From assembly GCF_039794105.1 (NCBI RefSeq), contig NZ_JBDIWA010000016.1, positions 7,845-71,844 of the forward strand: 64,000 nt of DNA. Direction: 5' to 3'. Numbering within the stretch: the stretch's first letter is position 1; each line of letters starts with the position of its first letter. This document shows, piece after piece, positions 1 through 8,732 of this stretch. Source of the DNA: Kuenenia sp039794105. Lineage in GTDB: Bacteria; Planctomycetota; Brocadiia; Brocadiales; Brocadiaceae. The position numbers were made by a program, and so were the translations under genes. Under the pieces are notes generated by a model that ran no database searches, had not been told where the DNA came from, and was given only the letters and a program-made list of their open reading frames with translations.

Positions 1-744
1 AATATCTGACCGTTCGACCATCACCTTATCGCCGCCTTCCAATTCGGTATATATTTGTCCGTCAACGGTCATGCCGATGCTTGGGGATTGCGACAGCGGT
101 TCGATTTCAATCTTCGTATTGCCGGAAACCACCAATGGTCTGTTTGTTAGCGTATGGGGACAAACTGGCACTATAATAAATGCGTTCAAATCCGGTGTTA
201 ACAAAGGCCCTCCGGCAGATAAGGAGTGTGCCGTAGACCCTAAAGGCGTTGATATAATCAGTCCATCAGCCCTGTATGTAGCGACATCTTCGCCATCGAT
301 AAGCAATCGTATGGAAATTAACCTCGACAAAGAAGATCGCGAGATGACGACGTCATTTACGCCTATTGACTCACAGATAATCTTGCCCATCCGTTGAATG
401 CGGCAATGAAGAAGCATTCTTTTGCGTATCGAATACTTTCCGGAAAAGACTTTTTCCAGAGACTTGCAAACTTCCCTTTCCGTGATCTCCGCCAGGAAGC
501 CGAACCGCCCCATGTGCACGCCAATGATGGGTATCTGATTCCCGGATAGTTTTCTGCAAGTGGACAAAATAGCGCCGTCGCCGCCAAACACCACGGCCAT
601 TTCATATTTGCCTTCGGGTATTTCGTCCTGAGACAAATCGACAATCGCTGTTTCGACATATTTATTAAGCCAGGGCTTTAAGTTTGACACCATATCATGT
701 ATTTTCTTCTTCGTGAAATTCCCTAGCACGAGGATTTTTTTCAT
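1..744 (-). CDS. nadK: NAD kinase (partial, C-terminus beyond window edge)
   Basis: Phosphorylates NAD to NADP in the cytosol. The frame is open from the ATG at 744 to the left edge (248 codons, no stop), so the C-terminus is missing. The family's GGDGAIL nucleotide-binding motif is visible about 50 residues in, and later the serine/glycine-rich LGSTAHSLSAGGP segment typical of NAD kinases. The start has an AGGGAG ribosome binding site four bases upstream, and that site lies in the end of a dispersed repeat also found at 58675-58798. It is the last gene visible of the minus-strand run from 9839, separated from dxs by about 240 bases of repeat. The identification is firm; only the end is unseen. 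Confidence 0.93.
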   Translation of the reverse strand, partial: MKKILVLGNFTKKKIHDMVSNLKPWLNKYVETAIVDLSQDEIPEGKYEMAVVFGGDGAILSTCRKLSGNQIPIIGVHMGRFGFLAEITEREVCKSLEKVFSGKYSIRKRMLLHCRIQRMGKIICESIGVNDVVISRSSLSRLISIRLLIDGEDVATYRADGLIISTPLGSTAHSLSAGGPLLTPDLNAFIIVPVCPHTLTNRPLVVSGNTKIEIEPLSQSPSIGMTVDGQIYTELEGGDKVMVERSDI

Positions 745-748
745 TATT

Positions 749-870
749 CTCCCTAAGCTGGCATAGCCAGAACCAAACAAGCACGAGATAAAAAATACGA
801 AGCACGAAATCCGAAATACGAAACAAATTCAAAAAAACAAAATCCCAATGAAAAAAACCGGGTTTTGAAC
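749..870. repeat. Dispersed repeat, copy A, supplying the nadK ribosome binding site
   Basis: On the minus strand this copy reads toward nadK and ends in TGGCTATGCCAG followed by CTTAGGGAG just before the nadK ATG. The same element, diverged, lies at 58675-58798, where it ends in the same TGGCTATGCCAG and then GTTAGGAGG before a sulfotransferase ATG. Shared blocks include the GAAACAAATTC, AAAATCCCAATG and GGGTTTTGAA words. A partial copy is at 12043-12100. It does not encode a believable protein. Confidence 0.8.
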
Positions 871-929
871 ATTTGAATATTTGAACATTAAAAATTTGAA
901 TTTGTTTCGTATTTCGTATTTCGGATTTC
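806..929. repeat. Long imperfect inverted repeat upstream of nadK
   Basis: The left arm at 806-833 (GAAATCCGAAATACG, then AAACAAATTCAAA) is matched by its reverse complement at 895-929. The right arm carries one extra 7-base GTATTTC unit. The arms are about 28 bases with a roughly 60-base loop, so the transcript between dxs and nadK could fold into a large hairpin. It overlaps the dispersed repeat at 749-870. Confidence 0.7.
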
Positions 930-984
930 ATATTTTACCAGTAAATATTTTGCCAAAAAATGCAAAAAAATTACTGATAAGCTA

Positions 985-2919
985 CTAAACGGCTAAATGC
1001 CGCTTACCTGTATTTGCGAATGAGCCATTTATTTCCGTTAGCTCGAGAGATGCAATAAATGTATCTGCAATGCCATCCGCATCCAAACCAAGATTTTTCA
1101 ATATAACCTCTCTTGGCCCATGTTCCATAAATCTGTCAGGAATACCCATCCTCACGATTTTGCCTGCATCCTCTTTTTCATCAGAAACCATCTCAAGCAC
1201 GGCGGAGCCAAAACCTCCCGCAAGCGCATGGTCTTCAACGGTAAGAATCAGTTTGTGTTTTCTCACTAATGGCAAAATAAGTTTTTTATCAAGGGGTTTT
1301 GCATATCTGGCATTTACTACAGTGGCTTCGACGCCTTTTCCCGACAATTGTTCCGCCGCCTGCAGGCATCTTTGTACCATACAACCATACGCAAGAAGCA
1401 CGCCGTCTTTGCCTTCTCTTAGAATCTCGGCCTCTCCAATCCCAAACGGCTTACATTCAAAATCGATTTTTTCATCGGGTATATTTTCTTTTGGATAGCG
1501 AATTGCAATTATCTCGTCAGAATCGATGGCGATCTTTAGCATTGCCCTTAGTTCGCTTCCGTCTTTTGGGGACATCAATACAATGCCGGGCAAATTGCGG
1601 AGAAACGCTATATCAAACACGCCGTTGTGGGTAGGGCCGTCATTGCCAACCACCCCGGATCTGTCCATAACAAAAACGACGGGATTTTTTTGTAGACAAA
1701 TGTCATGGAAGACCTGGTCATATGCCCTCTGCAAAAATGTGGAATATATTGCCACCACAGGCTTCAATTTTCCGGTGGAAAGTCCATTTGCAAGTCCAAC
1801 GGCATGTTGTTCACAGATACCTACGTCAAAATATCTGTCAGGGAATTTTTCCCCGAAGGAAATCATACCCGTGCCGTCCGGCATAGCCGCAGTAATGCCT
1901 ACGATAGAAGGATTCGTTTTTGAGAATTCCACCAGCGCATCGCTGAAAATTTTTGTGTAAGAAATTTTCCCGGCGTCCTGTACCTCTTTCTCTATTTTGC
2001 CTTCAGAAAGTTTAAATTTCCCGGAGCTGTGAAATTGCGTGGGGTTTTGGTATGCAGGTTCAAAACCACGTCCCTTTTCTGTTATCACATGCAGCAGCAC
2101 AGGGCCGTTTAAATGCTTAATGTCATTTATTGTTTCTGTTAATATCTTAAAATCGTGCCCGTCAATCGGCCCAAAATAATTGAACCCAAGATCTTCAAAA
2201 ATACGCCCCGGAGTAGCACCGATTTTTACTAATTCAACAAGATGTTCCAGTGTTTTCCCCATAGGCTTCCCAAGCACCGGCAATACCTTCAGCAAGCCGC
2301 GTAACTCTTTTCTTATATCCGCATAAATCGGCATTGTTCGTATTTTGTTCAAATATTTTGAAACTGCCCCCACGGTGTTGGAAATAGACATCTCATTATC
2401 ATTTAATACGACAAGTAGATTTTTCTTAATATCGCCGGCATGGTTTAACGCTTCCAGGGACATACCCGCCCCTATGCCGCCATCTCCTACCACCACCACA
2501 ATGGATCTTTTGTATCCGGTAATCTCATCTGCACATGACAATCCCAGGGCGGAAGATATCGCATCGCCGCTATGGCCGCATGTGAAAGGATCATATACGC
2601 TTTCATTTTTATCAGGAAAGCCGCTGAGTCCTTTATATTGGCGCAGTATGGAGAAATGTGTTTTCCTGCCGGTAAGTATCTTGTGGACATACGCCTGATG
2701 GCCAACGTCCCAGACAATTCTGTCTTTCCTGAAATCGAAACAATAATGGAGCGCCATCGTCAATTCCACCACTCCAAGGTTTGAGGAAAGATGTCCGGGA
2801 TTTTTTGATACGACGTCCACAATAAAGGAACGGATTTCACTTGCCAGTTTGGGCAAATCTTCCGGATTTAACTTTTTCAGGTCTTCCGGAAATTCAACAG
2901 AGTCTAAGATATTATTCAT
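985..2919 (-). CDS. dxs: 1-deoxy-D-xylulose-5-phosphate synthase
   Basis: First enzyme of the MEP isoprenoid pathway; it condenses pyruvate and glyceraldehyde 3-phosphate with thiamine diphosphate. At 644 residues it has the usual family length. An early catalytic histidine lies in the WDVGHQAYVHK stretch (about residue 74), and the thiamine diphosphate motif GDGGIGAG starts near residue 145 with the downstream NDNEMSIS. The central transketolase part shows DRSGVVGNDGPTHNG. The C-terminal transketolase domain is complete. It follows xseB by about 54 bases in the same direction, an xseA-xseB-dxs arrangement common in bacteria. The ATG at 2919 is the natural start because homology begins within a few residues. 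Confidence 0.97.
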   Translation of the reverse strand: MNNILDSVEFPEDLKKLNPEDLPKLASEIRSFIVDVVSKNPGHLSSNLGVVELTMALHYCFDFRKDRIVWDVGHQAYVHKILTGRKTHFSILRQYKGLSGFPDKNESVYDPFTCGHSGDAISSALGLSCADEITGYKRSIVVVVGDGGIGAGMSLEALNHAGDIKKNLLVVLNDNEMSISNTVGAVSKYLNKIRTMPIYADIRKELRGLLKVLPVLGKPMGKTLEHLVELVKIGATPGRIFEDLGFNYFGPIDGHDFKILTETINDIKHLNGPVLLHVITEKGRGFEPAYQNPTQFHSSGKFKLSEGKIEKEVQDAGKISYTKIFSDALVEFSKTNPSIVGITAAMPDGTGMISFGEKFPDRYFDVGICEQHAVGLANGLSTGKLKPVVAIYSTFLQRAYDQVFHDICLQKNPVVFVMDRSGVVGNDGPTHNGVFDIAFLRNLPGIVLMSPKDGSELRAMLKIAIDSDEIIAIRYPKENIPDEKIDFECKPFGIGEAEILREGKDGVLLAYGCMVQRCLQAAEQLSGKGVEATVVNARYAKPLDKKLILPLVRKHKLILTVEDHALAGGFGSAVLEMVSDEKEDAGKIVRMGIPDRFMEHGPREVILKNLGLDADGIADTFIASLELTEINGSFANTGKRHLAV

Positions 2920-2973
2920 TTGTCTCTTCGGTATTGTTTATTGTTAAAAATCTCTATACACATATTATTTTTT

Positions 2974-3225
2974 TTACGGTGCGTTATTCGTGTCATTCGT
3001 ACTGTTATCAATAAAATCTCTGGTGCTGAAAGAGCCATTTTCGTCCTTTACCAATATCTGGATTTTTTTTTCTGCCTCGTCTAGCAGAGAAACACACTTT
3101 TTATACAATTTTATGCCATTTTCATATTCAGATAACGTTTCATCGAGGGGCATATCTCCCCTTTCCAGTTTATCAACAATTTTTTCAAGTCCCTTTAACG
3201 CCTCTTCAAATTTTACCTTTGCCAT
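2974..3225 (-). CDS. xseB: Exodeoxyribonuclease VII small subunit
   Basis: Small subunit of the exonuclease that degrades single-stranded DNA in both directions to short oligonucleotides. The 83-residue protein is a predicted helical hairpin with the family pattern: FEEALKGLEKIVDKLERG, then LDETLSEYENGIKLYKKC. Its length matches the family (70-90 residues). It sits between xseA, which ends about 98 bases upstream, and dxs downstream. The C-terminal tail is rich in Asn, Thr and Asp and is probably disordered. No strong ribosome binding site is seen at the start, but the family alignment supports this ATG. Confidence 0.93.
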   Translation of the reverse strand: MAKVKFEEALKGLEKIVDKLERGDMPLDETLSEYENGIKLYKKCVSLLDEAEKKIQILVKDENGSFSTRDFIDNSTNDTNNAP

Positions 3226-3323
3226 ATACTACAATGCCCATCATCAATCAGAAATTTTTGCTTATCCATACGCTTGTTTTAACGTTCTTACCTCGCCTGC
3301 CAATATATTTCAGGCAATCCCGC

Positions 3324-4562
3324 TTACCCTTCAATTTCAATTACCGAGGAAATAAAACTACCATCATATAATCTGGTTCTTACCTTTGTACCGGACGACA
3401 GTTCCTTGCAGGATTTTAGAGGGATATCATTCTCCAAGGCAGTGGTAATTGAATATCCTCTTTGCAGCACTTTTAGCGGGCTTACGCTCTCCAGTCTGTT
3501 TGCAAGTCCTTTCAACTGCTCCTTTTCCATTTTCAAGGTATGGCCGCACAACATAACCAACCTTTGCATATTCTCGTCCAGTGCCTGTTGCAATCTATGT
3601 ATCCTGTCAAGCGGCCTCTTAAAGGGAAAGCTATGTTCCGCACGTAACAAACGGCTGCGATCTGTTTTTATTTTATTATAGAGTGATTGTATAAGTCTAG
3701 CTTTAATTTTTTCCAAAGCATCTGTTAACTGATCGTAGCGGGGAACTACCAGTTCAGCAGCCTCTGTCGGGGTCAAAGCCCTTATGTCTGCAACCAGGTC
3801 AGAAATAGTGACATCAATTTCATGCCCTACTGCGGAAATGACGGGAATCTTCGAGGCAAAAATGCTTCTGGCAACAACCTCTTCATTAAACGCCCATAAA
3901 TCTTCCAGGCTCCCTCCGCCTCTCCCCACAATCATTACATCAATACCGGCAATAGTATTCAGGTTATCAATGGCATTGGCAATTTCCCTGGCAGAGCCCT
4001 CGCCCTGAACCCTTACTGGATAAATGAGGATTTCCATCTTCGCAAACCTTCTGTTGATGACATTCAGGATATCCTTTATTGCCGCGCCGGTAAGGGATGT
4101 TACCATGGCAATCTTTTGGGGAAGCAAAGGAAGGGGTTTCTTATGGCATGGGTCAAATAAACCCTCCTTCCCCAGTCGTTCTTTCAGTTTCAGGAATGCC
4201 TGTTGAAGTGCGCCAAATCCTTTTGGCTCGATGTTTTCAATGATTATTTGGTATTGTCCGCGGGGCTCGTAAACAGTGACAGAACCAAAGACCAGGACTT
4301 CCATCCCGTCCTTTAAGTCAAATTTTATCCAGTTGGCGACGGATTTAAACACGACCGCCTGAATCTGCGCATGTTCATCTTTCAGCGTCAAATACAAGTG
4401 GCCGGAGGATGGTTTTTTTAAATTGGACACCTCTCCTGTAATCCATACGTGGGAAAACCCCTGTTCCAACGAGTTCCGTATCTTACCGGTAATCCCGGAA
4501 ATGGTCAGTATTCTTTTTTGATCACTTACCGCACCTGATATAAGAGGAAACAGGTTATTCAT
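3324..4562 (-). CDS. xseA: Exodeoxyribonuclease VII large subunit
   Basis: Catalytic subunit of exonuclease VII. The 412-residue protein has the N-terminal OB-fold (about residues 15-110, including VWITGEVSNLKKPSSGHLYLTLKD) and the catalytic core with DVMIVGRGGGSLEDLWAFNEE and ISAVGHEIDVTISDLVADIRA, both diagnostic. A coiled-coil region of about 100 residues precedes the C-terminal RGYSI segment. It starts six bases after the ymdB-like gene ends and is very likely in the same transcript. Length and motifs are normal. Confidence 0.96.
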   Translation of the reverse strand: MNNLFPLISGAVSDQKRILTISGITGKIRNSLEQGFSHVWITGEVSNLKKPSSGHLYLTLKDEHAQIQAVVFKSVANWIKFDLKDGMEVLVFGSVTVYEPRGQYQIIIENIEPKGFGALQQAFLKLKERLGKEGLFDPCHKKPLPLLPQKIAMVTSLTGAAIKDILNVINRRFAKMEILIYPVRVQGEGSAREIANAIDNLNTIAGIDVMIVGRGGGSLEDLWAFNEEVVARSIFASKIPVISAVGHEIDVTISDLVADIRALTPTEAAELVVPRYDQLTDALEKIKARLIQSLYNKIKTDRSRLLRAEHSFPFKRPLDRIHRLQQALDENMQRLVMLCGHTLKMEKEQLKGLANRLESVSPLKVLQRGYSITTALENDIPLKSCKELSSGTKVRTRLYDGSFISSVIEIEG

Positions 4563-4568
4563 CGCTGC

Positions 4569-5360
4569 TCAACTTGCTTCTTTCACTTCGATTCTAGTTA
4601 TGTTTTCAGCCCTTCCGGTTTGGCTATCCACAACAATCTTTACACCATTTATACGCACATCATTCTCTGCCACTTCAAACCGCGTGGGCATTTGCGTCAT
4701 AATCGCCTTTAGCACGCAATCGGATTTTCTGCCCAATATGGATTCATGAGGACCCGTCATGCCTATATCGGTTATATAAGCAGTTCCCTTTGGCAATATC
4801 TTTTCATCAGCAGTCATTACGTGTGTATGGGTGCCGACAACTGCACTGACTTTGCCGTCCAGGAACAAGCCCATTGCTATTTTTTCGGAGGTCGCTTCCG
4901 CATGCATATCAACAAAAATCATCGGCGTTTCATTAGAAAGCACCCCCAAAATTTTCTCCACTCCCCTGAAAGGACAATCTATGGGTTTCATGAACACCCT
5001 GCCCAGCAGGTTAATCACTCCAATGGGATGTCCCAGCTTTGACGTTACAACCACAAAGCCCTTTCCAATGGCATACGGAGAATAATTAAGCGGCCGTATA
5101 ATATTTTTATGTATTTCCAGGACGTGAACCTTTTCCTTTTTATCCCAAACATGGTCGCCCATAGTGATGACATCCACGCCGTAAGAAAATAATTCTTTTG
5201 TGATTTGATCTGTAATGCCCGCTCCCGCCGCCGCATTTTCTCCGTTTGCAATACAGAAATGTATCTCTTCCTTCTCCATAAAAGATTTCAGTTTGTTTTT
5301 TATTATCGTGCGTCCCGGACTACCCACAATATCGCCTAAAATAAGGACGTTAACCTTCAT
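4569..5360 (-). CDS. YmdB-type metallophosphoesterase (TIGR00282 family)
   Basis: Calcineurin-like phosphoesterase of the family of Bacillus YmdB, a cyclic nucleotide phosphodiesterase. The 263-residue protein carries the expected metal ligands in order: the N-terminal GDIVGSPG, then ANGENAAAG, MGDHVWD, VDMHAEAT and VVGTHTHV, closing with ITDIGMTGP. The start overlaps the coaD stop by four bases (ATGA-type coupling), so the two are probably translated together. The cellular role in this lineage is unknown; the biochemical class is clear. Confidence 0.93.
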   Translation of the reverse strand: MKVNVLILGDIVGSPGRTIIKNKLKSFMEKEEIHFCIANGENAAAGAGITDQITKELFSYGVDVITMGDHVWDKKEKVHVLEIHKNIIRPLNYSPYAIGKGFVVVTSKLGHPIGVINLLGRVFMKPIDCPFRGVEKILGVLSNETPMIFVDMHAEATSEKIAMGLFLDGKVSAVVGTHTHVMTADEKILPKGTAYITDIGMTGPHESILGRKSDCVLKAIMTQMPTRFEVAENDVRINGVKIVVDSQTGRAENITRIEVKEAS

Positions 5361-5857
5361 GTCGTATTCTTTCTTTGTAAGCGTTTAAATTTTTGCATTA
5401 AACCTCTTTCAACGTCCGGAGGGACAAATTTGCTTACGTTGCCGCCCAGACTGGCCGTTTCTTTAATTAGGGCGGAGTTTAGAAATAAATATTGTTCACT
5501 TGCCATTACAAATACTGTTTCTGCATTTTTATCGAATACCCTGTTTGTTAATGCCCGGTTCAATTCATATTCAAAATCAGACGCCGTGCGTATGCCGCGC
5601 AATATAATATTTGTTCCTCTTTTTGCCAGATGATCCACCAGCATACCTTCAAAGCAATCTACTTCAACATTTTTAAAATCCTTAACATTGTGCCTAATCA
5701 TCTCCATTCTTTCTTCTACAGAAAACAACGCTTGTTTTAACGGATTACATCCAACAGAGACAATTAGCCCGCTAAAAATAACACTTCCCCGCCTGATAAC
5801 ATCAAGATGTCCATTTGTAACGGGGTCAAACATTCCCGGATAAACTGCTTTTCTCAT
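5357..5857 (-). CDS. coaD: Phosphopantetheine adenylyltransferase
   Basis: Penultimate step of coenzyme A synthesis: transfers AMP from ATP to 4'-phosphopantetheine. The 166-residue protein shows the nucleotidyltransferase fold with the PGMFDPVTNGHLDVIRRG segment (the T/HxGH signature), the LRGIRTASDFEYE block that binds the pantetheine arm, and the C-terminal SLGGNVSKFVPPDV. It lies 17 bases after lptD ends. The C-terminal tail is lysine/arginine-rich. Confidence 0.96.
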   Translation of the reverse strand: MRKAVYPGMFDPVTNGHLDVIRRGSVIFSGLIVSVGCNPLKQALFSVEERMEMIRHNVKDFKNVEVDCFEGMLVDHLAKRGTNIILRGIRTASDFEYELNRALTNRVFDKNAETVFVMASEQYLFLNSALIKETASLGGNVSKFVPPDVERGLMQKFKRLQRKNTT

Positions 5858-5873
5858 AAATTATGCCTGTGTA

Positions 5874-8723
5874 TTAAAACCAAAAACGTCTCGTAGTTTC
5901 CTGAAGGCCCTTGGGGGTAATATCAAAGCGGTAAGAATTATCATTTCTAATGGGGTCTAATTCAAGGGTAATGCTTCCTACCCAGTCATGAAAATAACGG
6001 GACAACATAAGACTTGTTTTTAAATTTTTCCGTTCCTCGCGCCTCCCCTCACCGTCATCATCATTGGCTAGCGAGGTTTTCAGATCGTATTTTTCCTTCC
6101 CCATAATACTCCATTTTTCATTAATCTGGTAATTTGCCGCCAGCATTATCGTGGAACTGATATCTCTGATAAACCTATGTCCTGCAAAAAACTGCCAGTC
6201 AGGGGGATTGACTACTTCCGCGCCATAAGAAAGGACGTCAAACTGAAACTCTTCGGTATTAAATTCGTTCCTTTCGGAAATAAGAGCAACGATATCGTTT
6301 AATTGGCAGCGGAAATCCAGATTAATAAAATTATCTTTTCTTACAATAATCCCGTTGATCCCCTCCGTGTAAATACCGGAATTTGTGGGAAACATATAAT
6401 AATCCAGGTTAAAATCAATAAAATCCACCGTTTTTTCACGTCCCGGTTTCCCCCGTTTTGTTTGTAATTTGTTTTTCACGCCCATAACCAATATCTGAGA
6501 GGAATCCAGTGCGTCGATTTCATCATATTGATACAATTCGGACGGGTCGCGAGTAACAAAAGGGCTGTAAATATAACGCAGCTCCGGGATAAATATATGA
6601 CGTAAACGATTAATCTTGAAAAAATCATTGTATACGCTATATGTCCTCCAGTGCGTAGAACTCCAGTCAAGTCCAAATGTAGGAATAAAGCGGCCTGTCA
6701 CATCCCCGTGTTCTTCCGCCACCCCGTTTGAAGTGTCTATGCTTTCAGAATACCCGGTAGCCCTCCCCTCGACAAATGGATTAATATTAAAAATCCATGG
6801 CTTAAACGGAAAACTTACACGGGCAACACTATCAATTCTTGCCACCGGCCGGGTTTCGGTAGCTTCATTTACCGTTCCCGAATCAAAACCTTCAAGGGTA
6901 GGATGAAATTTCCGGAAATCAGCCGATTGTTCAACAGTGTTGTTAAAATACGTTATTGAGCTTTCTGATGAAAACAACATCCGGTTGTCCAAAAGAGGCT
7001 CGCTAATGATCTGGTATTTTACCTCAGGAAGCCGTTCCGCATAATTTTTTTCCCTTAAAGAATCTACCGTTGTGTCAAATCCGTTGAATTGTTGATTTAC
7101 GAGAAACGTCGCCGCCCTGTTATCCTCCGTTCTTCGGAGATAAAATACCGTTTCGCGGTCTTTTTCCGTCTTGAATTCATGTGGTAAATATTCCCTTAGA
7201 AATCTTGGGTCGCTCAGATAAGAATATTCCATATCCATGCGCACATCGTACGGCAGCTCTTGCCGGTGCCGCCATAATATGCTCCCGCGGTCTTCTTCGT
7301 CCACAGGTATGCGATTAATATCATGCTCTCCCTGGTCATTCAGATAATATGTTTCAACTGACCCAAACAAATCCTGCCCCCGGTAACCAAAGTCAAACCC
7401 TGTACCAATACCGCGTTCCTGTAAGTAGTCCAATTTAAATATAAGGTCGCTCCACTCTTTTTGTTTTCCCCCGGTAGCAACATAGAGGTCCCAATCTGTA
7501 CGAATAAATGTGCCAAATCGGGAAGAGCTTCCAAACTCCCAGTCTTTTAAAAGCTTCTCCTTCTTTTGAATATCAAGTGATAGGTAAGGAAAATATGCCA
7601 CAGGATATCGGTCGAGATAAAAAGAGTTATATTTTGAAGAGACAATATTATGTCCTTCGGTCTGAATTAACCGGATTTTTTTCCCTTTGAAATGATAATG
7701 CGGATGCCCATAACCGCACGTAGTTATCTGGCCGTTTTCGATCTCATAGCGTCCTTTTCCTACATGATGTATTTCTTCCGCAGTGACATGAGCGGGCAAG
7801 TCTTTTAGTCCTTCAAATTTGTCTTTTTTGGAACGGAAAGCGATATCCTGGCCGGAAACATCCTCCTCCCGGCCTGATTGAATAGTTGTCTTGATCTTGC
7901 CGTCTACAATAATCCCCCTGTCTTCTGCCATTTGTTCAAAGATACGATCGGCAATGAGAAAATCATTTTCACGGCGCATGGTAACGTTGCCTTCTGCATA
8001 GAGTTCGCTAAGAGGCAATGCCATGGATTGTTGTGTCACATCCGGCAAGGCGCTTTTATCAAACCACAAGATAATACTATCCGCGTCAACAGTCATGTCC
8101 TCTTTTTTGATTTTTACATTCCCAAGGGCAACAACAATGCGCCTGTCACCCTCCTCCCATGAATCGATTTGATCCGCAATAATATCAATCAACTCCTCCT
8201 TTTCCCTTTGATCTTTAGTTTTTATCGTATCAGGGGTTTCCATGGACAGAAACTCTTCTTCTCCCCTTGACCGAATATCTTCTCCCCTGAGGAAAAAAGG
8301 CATTGGTTGTTCCTCTTCAAAGAACACTATTGGCAATATATCCGGATTCACCTCAATCCCTGTCAAGGTGACAAATTTTAAGTATACCTGCTCAAATTTT
8401 TCATAATTTTCTCCATGAAACACCGTTACGTCGCCTTCGCAATACACCTCAATAATTGCGTCTTCATACTGCATCGATTCCTCTTCGTGAAACCAGCAAA
8501 CCACATTGTCCGCAACGATATAAAAAGGCCCCTGCGAAACACCGGCATTCTTTTCAGCAATAAAGACCCTGGTTCCTTCTTTTTTCCAGGTACTTATACG
8601 TTTGGCAGAAAGAGAAAAGGGTTTGTGCGCAAGGTTGCCGCCGGAAAGCAGGCTGTCTGCAAAGGCCGGAGCGCTTAATGATAAAAACAAGGCGAGAGTA
8701 AAAAGGAGGCGTGTTATTTTCAT
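5874..8723 (-). CDS. lptD: LPS-assembly outer membrane protein LptD (OstA)
   Basis: Outer membrane beta-barrel that inserts lipopolysaccharide into the outer leaflet. The 949-residue precursor starts with a signal peptide of about 22 residues ending APAFA. The N-terminal half has OstA/LptA-like beta-jellyroll sequence (for example YEDAIIEVYCEGDVTVFHGE and VVALGNVKIKKEDMTVDADS), and the C-terminal half is a long barrel ending in aromatic FWF. It is larger than the E. coli protein. Its presence supports an asymmetric, LPS-type outer membrane. It starts nine bases after the aminotransferase gene, so the two may be cotranscribed; that enzyme class often makes surface sugars. Confidence 0.93.
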   Translation of the reverse strand: MKITRLLFTLALFLSLSAPAFADSLLSGGNLAHKPFSLSAKRISTWKKEGTRVFIAEKNAGVSQGPFYIVADNVVCWFHEEESMQYEDAIIEVYCEGDVTVFHGENYEKFEQVYLKFVTLTGIEVNPDILPIVFFEEEQPMPFFLRGEDIRSRGEEEFLSMETPDTIKTKDQREKEELIDIIADQIDSWEEGDRRIVVALGNVKIKKEDMTVDADSIILWFDKSALPDVTQQSMALPLSELYAEGNVTMRRENDFLIADRIFEQMAEDRGIIVDGKIKTTIQSGREEDVSGQDIAFRSKKDKFEGLKDLPAHVTAEEIHHVGKGRYEIENGQITTCGYGHPHYHFKGKKIRLIQTEGHNIVSSKYNSFYLDRYPVAYFPYLSLDIQKKEKLLKDWEFGSSSRFGTFIRTDWDLYVATGGKQKEWSDLIFKLDYLQERGIGTGFDFGYRGQDLFGSVETYYLNDQGEHDINRIPVDEEDRGSILWRHRQELPYDVRMDMEYSYLSDPRFLREYLPHEFKTEKDRETVFYLRRTEDNRAATFLVNQQFNGFDTTVDSLREKNYAERLPEVKYQIISEPLLDNRMLFSSESSITYFNNTVEQSADFRKFHPTLEGFDSGTVNEATETRPVARIDSVARVSFPFKPWIFNINPFVEGRATGYSESIDTSNGVAEEHGDVTGRFIPTFGLDWSSTHWRTYSVYNDFFKINRLRHIFIPELRYIYSPFVTRDPSELYQYDEIDALDSSQILVMGVKNKLQTKRGKPGREKTVDFIDFNLDYYMFPTNSGIYTEGINGIIVRKDNFINLDFRCQLNDIVALISERNEFNTEEFQFDVLSYGAEVVNPPDWQFFAGHRFIRDISSTIMLAANYQINEKWSIMGKEKYDLKTSLANDDDGEGRREERKNLKTSLMLSRYFHDWVGSITLELDPIRNDNSYRFDITPKGLQETTRRFWF

Positions 8724-8732
8724 AAAAAAATG

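Noticed and set aside
695..931. Minus-strand 78-residue ORF
   Set aside because: It lies in repeat sequence (749-929) and overlaps the nadK start; its repetitive Phe/Ile-rich translation is typical of this repeat.
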